A stretch of DNA of 64,000 nt from Catenibacterium sp900764725 (GTDB lineage: Bacteria > Bacillota_I > Bacilli_A > Erysipelotrichales > Coprobacillaceae). Position 1 is the first letter of the stretch, and every line of letters starts with the position of its first letter. This document shows positions 32,637 through 40,384 of this stretch, piece after piece. Under the pieces are notes generated by a model. It saw only the letters and a program-made list of their open reading frames with translations, searched no databases and had not been told where the DNA came from. A program made the translations under genes and the position numbers. The stretch lies in the NCBI RefSeq assembly GCF_934754625.1, contig NZ_CAKVIU010000001.1. The stretch is one strand, 5' to 3'.

Positions 32637-32754
32637 TAAAGGGGAGTAGCTCTTACAGAACTGTTCGTCAACACGTTATGTTTAACATAACCGGATTGTT
32701 TTGGTCATTTATGATCAGCGAGACCTTTAATAAAACGATTGTTTTTATTAAAGG
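32637..32754 (+). promoter_or_regulatory. yybP-ykoY manganese riboswitch with translational expression platform
   Basis: The aptamer (32637-32729) opens TTAAAGGGGAGTAGC, includes CGTCAACAC and ACCGGA, and closes with GGTC..AGCGAGACCTTTAA, the conserved skeleton of the Mn2+-sensing yybP-ykoY class. After it, CCTTTAATAAAA (32724-32735) can pair with TTTTATTAAAGG (32743-32754), which includes the first bases of the ribosome-binding site AAGGAGG (32751-32757). The same CCTTTAA forms helix P1 when ligand is bound. Mn2+ should therefore release the ribosome-binding site and turn translation on. No U-tract follows the hairpin, so control looks translational. Confidence 0.92.
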
Positions 32755-32766
32755 AGGAAAATACAA

Positions 32767-35346
32767 ATGTATAAAAAAACAATTGAAGAAGTAGTAAACT
32801 CTTTAGATACAAATATAGATAAAGGACTCACTTCTTCTGAAGCAAAGAAGAGACAAGGCATATATGGTACCAATGAACTAGAAAAGCCACAGAAAAGGTC
32901 TCTTCTTTTACGTTTTCTAGATCAGTTTAAGGATGCAATGATTATTATTTTAATTATTGCAGCAGTGGTGTCTATTATTGTAGAACCAGGAGAATGGATT
33001 GATTCTCTTATTATTGTAATAGTTGTTATGATGAATGCGATTTTAGGTGTTGTATTAGAGAGTCATGCAGAAAAGAGTCTTGAATCATTACAGGAATTAT
33101 CTGCACCACAATCTAAGGTATTAAGAGATGGTGTAAAACAGACTATTGCCTCTAAGGAATTAGTGCCTGGTGATATTATTATTCTTGAAACAGGGGATAT
33201 GATTCCTAGTGATGCACGTTTAATTGAAGCTTATAACTTAAAGGTGGATGAATCTGCCTTAACAGGTGAATCTGTTCCTGTAGAAAAGACTACTGATCCT
33301 ATTAGTCAAGATGTTGTGATTGGTGATCAGACTAATATGGTCTTCTCTTCTACAGTAGTGACTTATGGTCGTGGTGAAGCAATTGTCACATCTACTGGTA
33401 TGAAGAATGAAGTAGGTAAGATTGCGGGCATGTTAAATGCGAGTGAAAAGGAATTAACACCTTTACAAGTTAAATTAAATGAAATAGGTAAAACAATTGG
33501 ATTACTTTGTATTGTGATCTGTGTCATTGTATTTATTCTTGAATCAATGAGTGGTATTAGCTGGTTAGAATCATTTAAGACAGCTGTTGCCTTAGCTGTT
33601 GCAGCTGTACCAGAAGGACTTGCAGCTACTGTTACTATTGTCTTAGCTGTCAGTGTCACTAAGATGGTTAAACAGCATGCCATTATTCGTAAATTACCTG
33701 CAGTAGAAACATTAGGTAGTACTTCTATTGTATGTTCTGATAAGACAGGTACATTAACACAAAATAAGATGACTATCTTAAAGACTTACTTAGATGGTGA
33801 TAAAGTTAAAGACTTAGAAGAAGCAGATTCTAAAACTATTGATATGTTGAATGCATTTACTCTATGTTCTGATGCATCTATTGATGATGGTAAGGTACTT
33901 GGTGATCCTACTGAAGTTGCATTAGTAGAAGCAAGTAAGAAGATGAACTTTGAAAAGAAAGCACTCATGGAAAAATATCCACGTGTAGGAGAATTGGCTT
34001 TTGATTCTGATCGTAAGATGATGAGTGTTATTGTGAAGGATGGAGATCATTATGTGTCTATTACAAAAGGTGGACCTGATGTAATTTTAAATAGATGTCG
34101 TGATGTAGATAGTGATGAGGCAATGACTGCCAATGATGAAATGGCTAAAGATGCATTAAGAGTTTTAGCTGTGGCAGTAAAGACATATGATACAATGCCT
34201 ACTGATATTACAGTAGAAGAAATAGAAAATGATATGGACTTTATTGGGTTTGTTGGAATGATTGACCCAGCTCGTCCAGAAGCAAAAGAAGCTATTAAAG
34301 TAGCTAAGCATGCAGGTGTGCGTACTATTATGATCACAGGTGACCATAAGACGACTGCGACTGCCATTGCGAAAGATTTAGGTATTTTAAGTGAAGGACA
34401 GGAAGTTATTTCTGGTGAAGAATTATCTCAGATGTCTCAGGAAGAACTAGAAAAGAATGTAGAAAAATATAGTGTTTATGCACGTGTGGCTCCTGAACAT
34501 AAAGTGAATATCGTCAAAGCATGGAAATCAAAGAATAAGATTGTAGCGATGACAGGGGATGGTGTCAATGATGCACCAGCCTTAAAGACTGCAGATATTG
34601 GTTGTGCAATGGGTATTACTGGTACTGATGTAGCTAAGAATGCGGCTACTATGATCTTAACAGATGATAATTTTGCGACTATTATTCAGTCTATTAAACA
34701 GGGTCGTGGTATTTTTGATAATATCCAGAAGGATGTACAGTTCTTATTATCAAGTAATATTGGTGAAGTATTGGCTATCTTCTTAGCTTCTATTATTGCG
34801 CTCATTAATCCTTCTTGGGGATTTGGTGTACCACTATTACCTATTCACTTATTATGGATCAACTTGATCACAGATGCTTTACCAGCATTTGCGATTGGCT
34901 TAGAACCAGTTGAAGATGATATCATGGATAGAAAACCTAGAGAAAAGGATGAAGGTTTCTTTGCGAATGGTTTAATGGTGAGAGTCATTTGGCAGGGTGT
35001 TATGGTAGGTCTATTAACTCTTGCTTCTTATTCAATTGGTCAGTACTTCAGTACACATGAATATGCGATGACTATGGCTTTTATTACTATGTCAGGTGCT
35101 GAATTATGTCATTCATTCAACGTAAAGAGTCATCATTCAGTATTTAATAAACAGGTATTTAATAATAAATATTTATGGGGTGCAACAGCTTTAGGTCTTG
35201 TATTACAGTTAATCATTATCTTTACACCTCTTTCTCATTTATTTAGTTTAGTACCTCTTGATTCATCTCATTTTGCGATTGCAGCATTACTTGCATTCTC
35301 AGTGATCCCAATCGTAGAAATCTCTAAACGTTTCGATAAACGTTAA
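32767..35346 (+). CDS. P-type cation ATPase (P2, Ca2+/Mn2+ type)
   Basis: The 859-aa protein has an N-terminal actuator (LTGESVPVEKT), phosphorylation Asp325 in CSDKTGTLTQNK, the PEGL motif (AVPEGLAATVT) in helix 4, MTGDGVNDAPALK in the P domain and a C-terminal cation-ATPase domain with six helices. This is the SERCA/PMCA-like bacterial group. The manganese riboswitch in front, as before Lactococcus yoaB, predicts export of excess Mn2+ (possibly also Ca2+) at the cytoplasmic membrane. Full length for the family; a terminator begins at the stop codon. Confidence 0.93.
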   Translation: MYKKTIEEVVNSLDTNIDKGLTSSEAKKRQGIYGTNELEKPQKRSLLLRFLDQFKDAMIIILIIAAVVSIIVEPGEWIDSLIIVIVVMMNAILGVVLESHAEKSLESLQELSAPQSKVLRDGVKQTIASKELVPGDIIILETGDMIPSDARLIEAYNLKVDESALTGESVPVEKTTDPISQDVVIGDQTNMVFSSTVVTYGRGEAIVTSTGMKNEVGKIAGMLNASEKELTPLQVKLNEIGKTIGLLCIVICVIVFILESMSGISWLESFKTAVALAVAAVPEGLAATVTIVLAVSVTKMVKQHAIIRKLPAVETLGSTSIVCSDKTGTLTQNKMTILKTYLDGDKVKDLEEADSKTIDMLNAFTLCSDASIDDGKVLGDPTEVALVEASKKMNFEKKALMEKYPRVGELAFDSDRKMMSVIVKDGDHYVSITKGGPDVILNRCRDVDSDEAMTANDEMAKDALRVLAVAVKTYDTMPTDITVEEIENDMDFIGFVGMIDPARPEAKEAIKVAKHAGVRTIMITGDHKTTATAIAKDLGILSEGQEVISGEELSQMSQEELEKNVEKYSVYARVAPEHKVNIVKAWKSKNKIVAMTGDGVNDAPALKTADIGCAMGITGTDVAKNAATMILTDDNFATIIQSIKQGRGIFDNIQKDVQFLLSSNIGEVLAIFLASIIALINPSWGFGVPLLPIHLLWINLITDALPAFAIGLEPVEDDIMDRKPREKDEGFFANGLMVRVIWQGVMVGLLTLASYSIGQYFSTHEYAMTMAFITMSGAELCHSFNVKSHHSVFNKQVFNNKYLWGATALGLVLQLIIIFTPLSHLFSLVPLDSSHFAIAALLAFSVIPIVEISKRFDKR

Positions 35347-35372
35347 CACCTGCATCGCAGGTGTTTTTTTTT
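35345..35372 (+). terminator. Terminator after the P-type ATPase
   Basis: ACACCTGC/GCAGGTGT perfect stem with ATC loop, followed by nine T residues. Confidence 0.93.
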
Positions 35373-35382
35373 ATAATTTCTA

Positions 35383-35411
35383 TTGCATTTATCTTAAATG
35401 AGTAGTACTAT
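35383..35411 (+). promoter_or_regulatory. Promoter of a candidate small RNA
   Basis: TTGCAT, exactly 17 nt, TACTAT, with no open reading frame downstream before the terminator at 35491. Initiation would fall near 35418, inside a DtxR-type operator. Confidence 0.6.
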
Positions 35412-35415
35412 GTAG

Positions 35416-35440
35416 TTAGTAAAGGCTAACCCTTTACTAA
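35416..35440. promoter_or_regulatory. Double DtxR-family operator over the small-RNA start site
   Basis: TTAGTAAAGG-CTAAC-CCTTTACTAA, a perfect 10-bp inverted repeat. It can be read as two opposed, overlapping copies of the 14-mer TTAGTAAAGSCTAA that also occurs four times before feoA. Confidence 0.7.
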
Positions 35441-35527
35441 ACACAACATATCCTTTCATATTCTCAGTTCCTTAAAACAGAGGACATAAAAAAATCACAG
35501 GACGGCACACACCTGTGATTTTTTTAT
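35418..35527 (+). ncRNA. Candidate metal-regulated small RNA (about 110 nt)
   Basis: Inferred from promoter, operator and a strong terminator framing a stretch with no plausible coding frame or ribosome-binding site. The 5' half is pyrimidine-rich with TCCTTTC and GTTCCTT, which could pair with AAGGA-type ribosome-binding sites. The 3' end is the hairpin AAAATCACAGG/CCTGTGATTTT with a T-run. It matches no RNA family I recognise. Function by analogy with iron-sparing RNAs (RyhB, FsrA) is speculation. Confidence 0.45.
35489..35525. terminator. Strong bidirectional terminator
   Basis: AAAATCACAGG/CCTGTGATTTT, 11-bp perfect stem, with A-run on one side and T-run on the other. It ends both the candidate small RNA and the convergent regulator gene. 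Confidence 0.88.
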
Positions 35528-35890
35528 TTATACTTTGTCTTTAAAATAAGCTTTTAATGCTTCAAAAGTTTCTGGTGAAATATAATGTTCAATACGACAG
35601 GCATCCTGTGAAGCAGTAGATTCACTTACACCAATATGAACTAAGATATTTCTTAATTCAGTATGTCTTTCAAAAATCATATTCGCAATCTTAGCACCAG
35701 CTTCTGTTAATGTAATAGCACCATCTTCATCCATGTTGATGAGTTCTTTCTCTTTTAATCTTTTCATCTGTTGTGAAATAGTTGGTTTAGAGAAATTCAT
35801 TTCACGGGCGATATCAATGGAACGCACATGTCCTTTCTTCTTCTGAATAACTAATATAGTTTCTAAGTACATTTCTGTTGATTCACTCAT
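35528..35890 (-). CDS. DtxR/MntR-family metal-dependent repressor
   Basis: Start taken at the ATG at 35890 after GAGGTGAATAAG; 120 aa. The winged helix (residues 1-65; VRSIDIAREMNFSKPTISQQMKRLKEKELI) is followed by the dimerisation domain with MIFERHTELRNILVHIGVSE and ASQDACRIEHYISPETFEAL, whose His, Glu and Cys residues form the metal site. There is no SH3-like third domain, as in MntR and other short members. It is divergent from the feo operon, and five to six copies of a TTAG..CTAA 14-mer surround it, so Fe2+ sensing is more likely than Mn2+. Confidence 0.9.
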   Translation of the reverse strand: MSESTEMYLETILVIQKKKGHVRSIDIAREMNFSKPTISQQMKRLKEKELINMDEDGAITLTEAGAKIANMIFERHTELRNILVHIGVSESTASQDACRIEHYISPETFEALKAYFKDKV

Positions 35891-35943
35891 CTTATTCACC
35901 TCATTTGTATCATTATACCATAAAAATTCAAATAATGAAAAAG

Positions 35944-36032
35944 TTAGGCTTTACTAATATTTTTATTGACATATAAAAAGAGTAAGTCTATACTAACAGT
36001 GAAGTTAGAAAGGGCTAATTAGAATAGCCTAA
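35944..36032 (+). promoter_or_regulatory. feo promoter with four DtxR-family operators
   Basis: TTGACA (35966), 17 nt, TATACT (35989) is a consensus promoter. Four related 14-mers lie at 35944 (TTAGGCTTTACTAA), 35983 (TAAGTCTATACTAA, over the -10), 36005 (TTAGAAAGGGCTAA) and 36019 (TTAGAATAGCCTAA). In one orientation they share TTAGWAWAGSCTAA. The last two are adjacent and follow the start site, so cooperative binding and tight repression are expected. Confidence 0.82.
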
Positions 36033-36053
36033 TCATCTGAGGAGGCGGAGTAT

Positions 36054-36263
36054 ATGCCAATTAGTATGGCAAACCCTGGAGATACAGTCATTATTAGACG
36101 TATTACAGGAACTGATAAAGTAAAGAATCATCTTGCAGAGCTTGGTTTTGTGGTAGATGGTGAAGTGACTATTATCAGTAAAGTGGATAACGGAATTATT
36201 TGTAATGTGAAAGGCAGTAGGATTGCGCTTTCTGAACAGATGGCGAATCGTATATTGTTTTAA
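36054..36263 (+). CDS. feoA: FeoA-domain protein
   Basis: The 69-aa protein is a single FeoA SH3-like domain with GDTVIIRRITGTDKVKNHLA, ELGFVVDGEVTII and GSRIALSEQMANRI. FeoA is a small cytosolic partner thought to modulate FeoB. It is the first of two consecutive feoA genes and lies under the operator array. This copy is the more diverged of the two. Confidence 0.9.
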   Translation: MPISMANPGDTVIIRRITGTDKVKNHLAELGFVVDGEVTIISKVDNGIICNVKGSRIALSEQMANRILF

Positions 36264-36275
36264 GGGAGGAGTATC

Positions 36276-36497
36276 ATGAACTTAAAAGACGTTAAAGTGG
36301 GCGAAACAGTAACTATTAAAAAAGTAACTGGTACAGGTCCAGTAAAAAGAAGAATTATGGATATGGGTTTAACTAAAGGACAAAGCGTTTATGTAAGAAA
36401 AGTAGCACCTTTAGGAGATCCAGTAGAAATCACAGTACGCGGTTATGAATTATCATTGCGTAAAGCAGATGCGCAGATGATTGAAGTGGAGGAATAG
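36276..36497 (+). CDS. feoA: FeoA-domain protein (second copy)
   Basis: The 73-aa FeoA domain has GETVTIKKVTGTGPVKRRI, MDMGLTKGQSVYVRKVAPLG and DPVEITVRGYELSLRKADA. It closely resembles the FeoA domain fused to FeoB at 24788. It ends 2 nt before feoB, with the ribosome-binding site of feoB in its last codons. Confidence 0.93.
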   Translation: MNLKDVKVGETVTIKKVTGTGPVKRRIMDMGLTKGQSVYVRKVAPLGDPVEITVRGYELSLRKADAQMIEVEE

Positions 36498-36499
36498 TT

Positions 36500-38623
36500 A
36501 TGAAGATAGCGTTAGCGGGTAACCCTAACTCTGGTAAGACTACATTATTCAACGCACTGACAGGGAGTACACAGTACGTTGGTAACTGGCCAGGGGTTAC
36601 AGTTGAAAAGAAAGATGGGAAACTAAAAGGTCATAAAGATGTGACTATCCAGGATTTACCTGGTATTTATTCATTATCTCCTTACACACTTGAAGAAGTT
36701 GTTACAAGAAGATATTTAATTAATGAAACACCTGATGCAATCATTAATATTATTGATGGTACTAACCTAGAAAGAAACTTATATTTAACTACTCAGTTAG
36801 CTGAATTAGGTATTCCTATGGTTCTAGCAGTGAATATGTATGATATCATCGAAAAAAAAGGTGATAAGATTGACTTAGATCAGTTAGGTCAGTTATTTGG
36901 CTGTAAAGCAATGACTTTATCTGCATTAAAGGATAAAGGTACACAGGAAGTGGCTGAAGAAGCAATCAAACTTGCACACAACCATAAGGTATCAGAACAT
37001 CCTCATGTATTTGTTGGTTCTGTAGAACATGCTTTAGCACATATTGAAGAATCAATTGAAAACAAAGTAGATGCATCTAAGTTAAGATGGTTTGCGGTTA
37101 AAGTATTTGAAAGAGATGAAAAGGTATTGGCTGAACTTAAATTAGATCAGGCAGTATTAAATGAAATCGAAGGTCATATTGCGGATTGTGAAAAAGAAAT
37201 GGATGATGATTCAGAATCTATTATCACAAACCAGAGATATACATTTATCAAGAACTCTATTGATAAGGTTCTTACAAAGAAGAATCCACATGAAACATTA
37301 TCTACATCAGATAAGATTGATAAGATTGTGACTAACAGATTCTTAGCTTTACCAATCTTCGTATTAATTATGTGGCTTGTTTATTACATCTCAGTATCTA
37401 CAGTAGGTGACTGGATGACTAGCTGGGTAAACGATGTATTATTTGGAGAAATCATTCCACCTGCAGTAGAAACTTTCCTTAAATCAATTGGTTGTGCAGA
37501 TGCATTAATCAGTTTAATTAATGATGGTATTATTGGTGGTGTTGGTACAGTATTAGGTTTCGTACCACAGATGGCACTCATCTTCTTATTCTTAGCTATT
37601 CTTGAAGATTCAGGATATATGGCAAGAATTGCCTTCATCATGGATAGACTATTACGTAAATTCGGTTTATCTGGTAAATCATTCATCCCTATCTTAATCG
37701 GTACAGGATGTGGTGTTCCAGCTGTTATGGGTACACGTACTATTGAAAATGAAGCAGATAGAAGAATGACTATTCTATTATGTACATTTATTCCATGTGG
37801 TGCAAAGACTGTTATTATTGGTATGATCACATCAGCATTCTTCCCAGGTAACACTTGGATTGCGCCAGCAATGTATTTCTTAAGTATTTTAGTTATTATT
37901 TTATCAGGTATCGCATTAAAGAAAACTCGTTTCTTTGCAGGTGATCCAGCACCATTCGTTATGGAATTACCAGCATACCATGTTCCTACACTAAGAGGTG
38001 TATTCATCCATGTTTGGGAACGTGCAAAAGCATTTATGATTAAAGCAGGTACTATTATCTTTAGTATTTGTATTGTAGTATGGTTATTATCTACATTTAA
38101 CTTCTCATTCCAGATGGTTGATATTGAAAATTCTATGTTAGCGTCTATTGGTCATGTATTTGCGACATTATTCGCACCAGTAGGTATTGAAAACTGGAAA
38201 GGTTCAGTTGCAGTAATTTCAGCTCTTGCAGCTAAGGAACAGGCTGTTTCTACTATCTCTATCTTAAATCATATGGGTGATGCTGATTCAGGTGCTAAGG
38301 CTATTCATGCTATGGTGAATACTTTCTCTGCAATGGGTGGTTTCTCATTCATGGTCTTAAACTTATTCGATCCACCATGCTTTGCCGCTATTGGTACAAT
38401 CATGAGAGAAATGGGTTCTAAGTTCTGGGGATGGTTCGCAGTATTATACCAGATGGTACTAGGTTATGTATTAGCTATGATCACTTATCAGTTAGGTTCA
38501 TGGTTATTCTATGGTGCAGCATTCGGACTTGGTCAGATTCTATCAATCGTATGTATTTTAGTAATGATCTACTTCATTGTAAGACCAGCACCTAAACCAG
38601 AATTAAAGACACAGAGAGCTTAA
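36500..38623 (+). CDS. feoB: Ferrous iron transporter FeoB
   Basis: The 707-aa protein starts directly with the G domain (GNPNSGKTTLFNALTGSTQY, NWPGVTVEKK, DLPGIYSLSPYT, NMYD), then the GDI region. The membrane core has two Gate motifs (LEDSGYMARIAF with GTGCGVPAVMGT, and PCGAKTVIIGM) and the AKEQAVSTISIL helix. It imports Fe2+ under anaerobic conditions. Regulated by the DtxR-family operators upstream and co-transcribed with two feoA genes and two Cys-rich accessory genes. Confidence 0.95.
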   Translation: MKIALAGNPNSGKTTLFNALTGSTQYVGNWPGVTVEKKDGKLKGHKDVTIQDLPGIYSLSPYTLEEVVTRRYLINETPDAIINIIDGTNLERNLYLTTQLAELGIPMVLAVNMYDIIEKKGDKIDLDQLGQLFGCKAMTLSALKDKGTQEVAEEAIKLAHNHKVSEHPHVFVGSVEHALAHIEESIENKVDASKLRWFAVKVFERDEKVLAELKLDQAVLNEIEGHIADCEKEMDDDSESIITNQRYTFIKNSIDKVLTKKNPHETLSTSDKIDKIVTNRFLALPIFVLIMWLVYYISVSTVGDWMTSWVNDVLFGEIIPPAVETFLKSIGCADALISLINDGIIGGVGTVLGFVPQMALIFLFLAILEDSGYMARIAFIMDRLLRKFGLSGKSFIPILIGTGCGVPAVMGTRTIENEADRRMTILLCTFIPCGAKTVIIGMITSAFFPGNTWIAPAMYFLSILVIILSGIALKKTRFFAGDPAPFVMELPAYHVPTLRGVFIHVWERAKAFMIKAGTIIFSICIVVWLLSTFNFSFQMVDIENSMLASIGHVFATLFAPVGIENWKGSVAVISALAAKEQAVSTISILNHMGDADSGAKAIHAMVNTFSAMGGFSFMVLNLFDPPCFAAIGTIMREMGSKFWGWFAVLYQMVLGYVLAMITYQLGSWLFYGAAFGLGQILSIVCILVMIYFIVRPAPKPELKTQRA

Positions 38624-38629
38624 TCAATT

Positions 38630-38977
38630 ATGGGTAACATCATAGTTGCGGCTATTGTTGTTGTGTTGCTCATTATAGGTGTTCTTCACTACAAGAAGAC
38701 TTTACAGTCAGGATGTTGTGGTGAACACGATCAAATAAAGAAAATAGGCACGAGGGATAAGGATAAAAATCTTTATCCCTATCGTACTACTTTGTATATT
38801 GACGATATGTTCTGCAAGAATTGTGCAGCAACAATAGAAAACGCATTTAATCAACATAAAGAATATCTTGCATCAGTAAACATGAATAAGAAAGAAATCA
38901 CTATTCTTTCTATGAATCAACCTGATCTAGAAACGTATAAACAGATGATCATCAAACTTGGTTATACGCCAAGATAA
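38630..38977 (+). CDS. Membrane-anchored heavy-metal-associated (HMA) domain protein of the feo operon
   Basis: The 115-aa protein has one N-terminal helix (about residues 4-20), a SGCCGEHD motif, a basic linker, and from residue 48 an HMA fold with MFCKNCAATIENAF (CxxC) and LGYTPR at the end. The first 45 residues resemble the FeoB-associated Cys-rich membrane protein family, so this looks like a fusion of that short protein with an HMA domain. HMA domains usually carry Cu+ or Zn2+; here the operon suggests Fe2+ or redox handling near FeoB. Confidence 0.78.
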   Translation: MGNIIVAAIVVVLLIIGVLHYKKTLQSGCCGEHDQIKKIGTRDKDKNLYPYRTTLYIDDMFCKNCAATIENAFNQHKEYLASVNMNKKEITILSMNQPDLETYKQMIIKLGYTPR

Positions 38978-39006
38978 TTGTATAATAGAAGCAAGGAGGA
39001 GATAGT

Positions 39007-39198
39007 ATGGGTACAATTGTAGTAAGTATTTTCTTAGTTATCTGGATTTGTCTTGTCCTTAGAACTATATATAAGAATAAGAAAAAAGGCATAGGTGTAT
39101 GTGGTCATAATTGTAATACATGTGGCACAAATGATCTATGTCATGCTGATCTCTATAAAATGTATCGTGAAGAGATGCGTAAGGAAGGACACGCTTAG
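39007..39198 (+). CDS. FeoB-associated Cys-rich membrane protein
   Basis: The 63-aa protein has one helix (residues 3-20) followed by GVCGHNCNTCGTNDLCHAD: four cysteines and one histidine in 15 residues. Size, layout and place at the end of a feo operon match the FeoB-associated Cys-rich (FeoC-like in position, not homology) family. The role is unknown; the cysteines may bind iron at the inner membrane face. A terminator overlaps its end. Confidence 0.82.
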   Translation: MGTIVVSIFLVIWICLVLRTIYKNKKKGIGVCGHNCNTCGTNDLCHADLYKMYREEMRKEGHA

Positions 39199-39213
39199 TG
39201 TTCTTCTTTTTTT
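39184..39213 (+). terminator. Terminator of the feo operon
   Basis: GAAGGACAC pairs with GTGTTCTTC (one G-T), then seven T residues; overlaps the last codons of the operon. Confidence 0.85.
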
Positions 39214-39229
39214 AGTTTGAGCATATTCA

Positions 39230-39283
39230 TTGAATTATATCCTAAAAGGACTATACTATAAATAGTAATAATTACTATTTATA
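39230..39283 (+). promoter_or_regulatory. Rubredoxin promoter with 27-bp palindromic operator
   Basis: TTGAAT, 16 nt, TATACT (ends 39257). A perfect 12-bp inverted repeat TATAAATAGTAA-TAA-TTACTATTTATA (39257-39283) covers the start site. Its centre TAGTAATAATTACTA matches the PerR/Fur-type 7-1-7 box at 11 of 15 positions. PerR control of rubredoxin is known in clostridia, so this assignment is plausible. Confidence 0.6.
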
Positions 39284-39300
39284 AAAAGGAGGAAACAAAT

Positions 39301-39417
39301 ATGAAATGGGTATGTAAAGTATGTGGATATGTATATGAAGGTGATGAATTACCTGAAGATTATGTATGTCCAGTATGTGGTGTAGGACCAGAAGAATTTG
39401 AAAAAGTAGAAGAATAA
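39301..39417 (+). CDS. Short rubredoxin
   Basis: The 38-aa protein starts MKWVCKVCGYVYEGDELPED and ends YVCPVCGVGPEEFEKVEE. The two CxxCG knuckles that hold the single iron are intact. Normal rubredoxins have about 52-54 residues; this one lacks the roughly 15-residue loop between EGD and LPED, like the rubredoxin-like domain of rubrerythrins. It probably shuttles electrons in the cytosol to peroxide- or oxygen-reducing enzymes. AAGGAGGAAAC precedes the start. Confidence 0.9.
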   Translation: MKWVCKVCGYVYEGDELPEDYVCPVCGVGPEEFEKVEE

Positions 39418-39437
39418 TATTCATTCTTCTAAATAAA

Positions 39438-39482
39438 AGAGGCTGTAACGTTTAAGGTTATCTATACGTTACAGCCTTTTTA
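39438..39482. terminator. Terminator after rubredoxin, usable on both strands
   Basis: AGGCTGTAACGT/ACGTTACAGCCT, perfect 12-bp stem, flanked by A-run and TTTTT. Confidence 0.9.
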
Positions 39483-39490
39483 GTAATAAT

Positions 39491-39886
39491 TTAAAAGAGT
39501 TCATTTGCTTTCATACGTTTCAACTCAATATGTGTATTTTTCTTATGTCTGCAATAGAAGTAAATACCTAGCATAACAAAATTTACAGCATTGATAGACA
39601 CAATAGTATATACAATGCTTGTTGTTGTAAGAGAGTGATCTACTAGTGCTACAGATGTTTTCTTATCTGAAGAACTTTCTACCACTTCACCTGTTTCTGT
39701 CATTACGGATTGAGTCGTTTCAATTTTATTATGAGTGGGTATGAATCCAAATGTGAATATGAGTGAACTTGCAAAAATAACGATTGGGATAATCAAACCA
39801 AATAACTTGTTATCCTTTTTCGATAAAAATATTTGTAGTCTTATAATTGCGATTATAATAATCACACCAATAATAGCTCTAACCAT
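39491..39886 (-). CDS. Small membrane protein of unknown function, partner of DUF2089 protein
   Basis: The 131-aa protein has about three hydrophobic segments (1-19, 28-49, 92-111) and a polar loop containing VMTETGEVVESSSDKK. It overlaps the end of the upstream regulator gene by 8 nt, so the two are co-translated. I do not recognise it beyond this. Many small DNA-binding proteins are encoded with a membrane partner that may sequester them. Confidence 0.65.
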   Translation of the reverse strand: MVRAIIGVIIIIAIIRLQIFLSKKDNKLFGLIIPIVIFASSLIFTFGFIPTHNKIETTQSVMTETGEVVESSSDKKTSVALVDHSLTTTSIVYTIVSINAVNFVMLGIYFYCRHKKNTHIELKRMKANELF

Positions 39887-40184
39887 TTTTTGATTTCTCC
39901 TTTATTTTCTTATACTCTGTAATTAAATTCTTAGCAACATCAAATTCTATATCTTCATCAATGACATATCTTTTGATCAACTCTACAAACTCATCATTGT
40001 CTGTTTTGTCTTCAGATAATTTGATCTTATCAATCAATTTATTCAATCTAACTCTTACTGTTGGATAAGTAACACCGTATAACTTAGCAACTTCTTTTAA
40101 AGAACCTGAAGCGAGTAAAAATCTTTTTATAAAAATCATATCTTCATCATCCAAATTTTTCATCCATATAGGAACAGTATCCAT
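39879..40184 (-). CDS. DUF2089-family helix-turn-helix protein
   Basis: Start taken at the ATG at 40184 after AGAGGTGATAAAT; 101 aa. WMKNLDDEDMIFIKRFLLAS followed by GSLKEVAKLYGVTYPTVRVR matches the DUF2089 family with its helix-turn-helix. Its N-terminal zinc ribbon, common in DUF2089, is missing. Presumed transcription factor; targets unknown. Confidence 0.75.
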   Translation of the reverse strand: MDTVPIWMKNLDDEDMIFIKRFLLASGSLKEVAKLYGVTYPTVRVRLNKLIDKIKLSEDKTDNDEFVELIKRYVIDEDIEFDVAKNLITEYKKIKEKSKNG

Positions 40185-40384
40185 ATTTATCACCTCTATT
40201 TGTAATATAACATATTTATATTTTAAATAAAAGATAAATATTTTAACAATATTAAAAAATAAATTTAATAAAAATAAAAACACTACTAGTTTTTTGATGA
40301 ATATGGAAGTATTGTGTATTTTGATTAGGTTTGATTTATTTAGTTGTTTGATATGATATAGTAGTGTGGAATGGAGAGGTGAAT

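Noticed and set aside
37384..38007. A 207-codon minus-strand frame
   Set aside because: It lies wholly antisense to feoB and has no ribosome-binding site; the translation is the typical shadow of a membrane-protein gene. The 203-codon frame at 26623-27234 antisense to the other feoB is rejected for the same reason.
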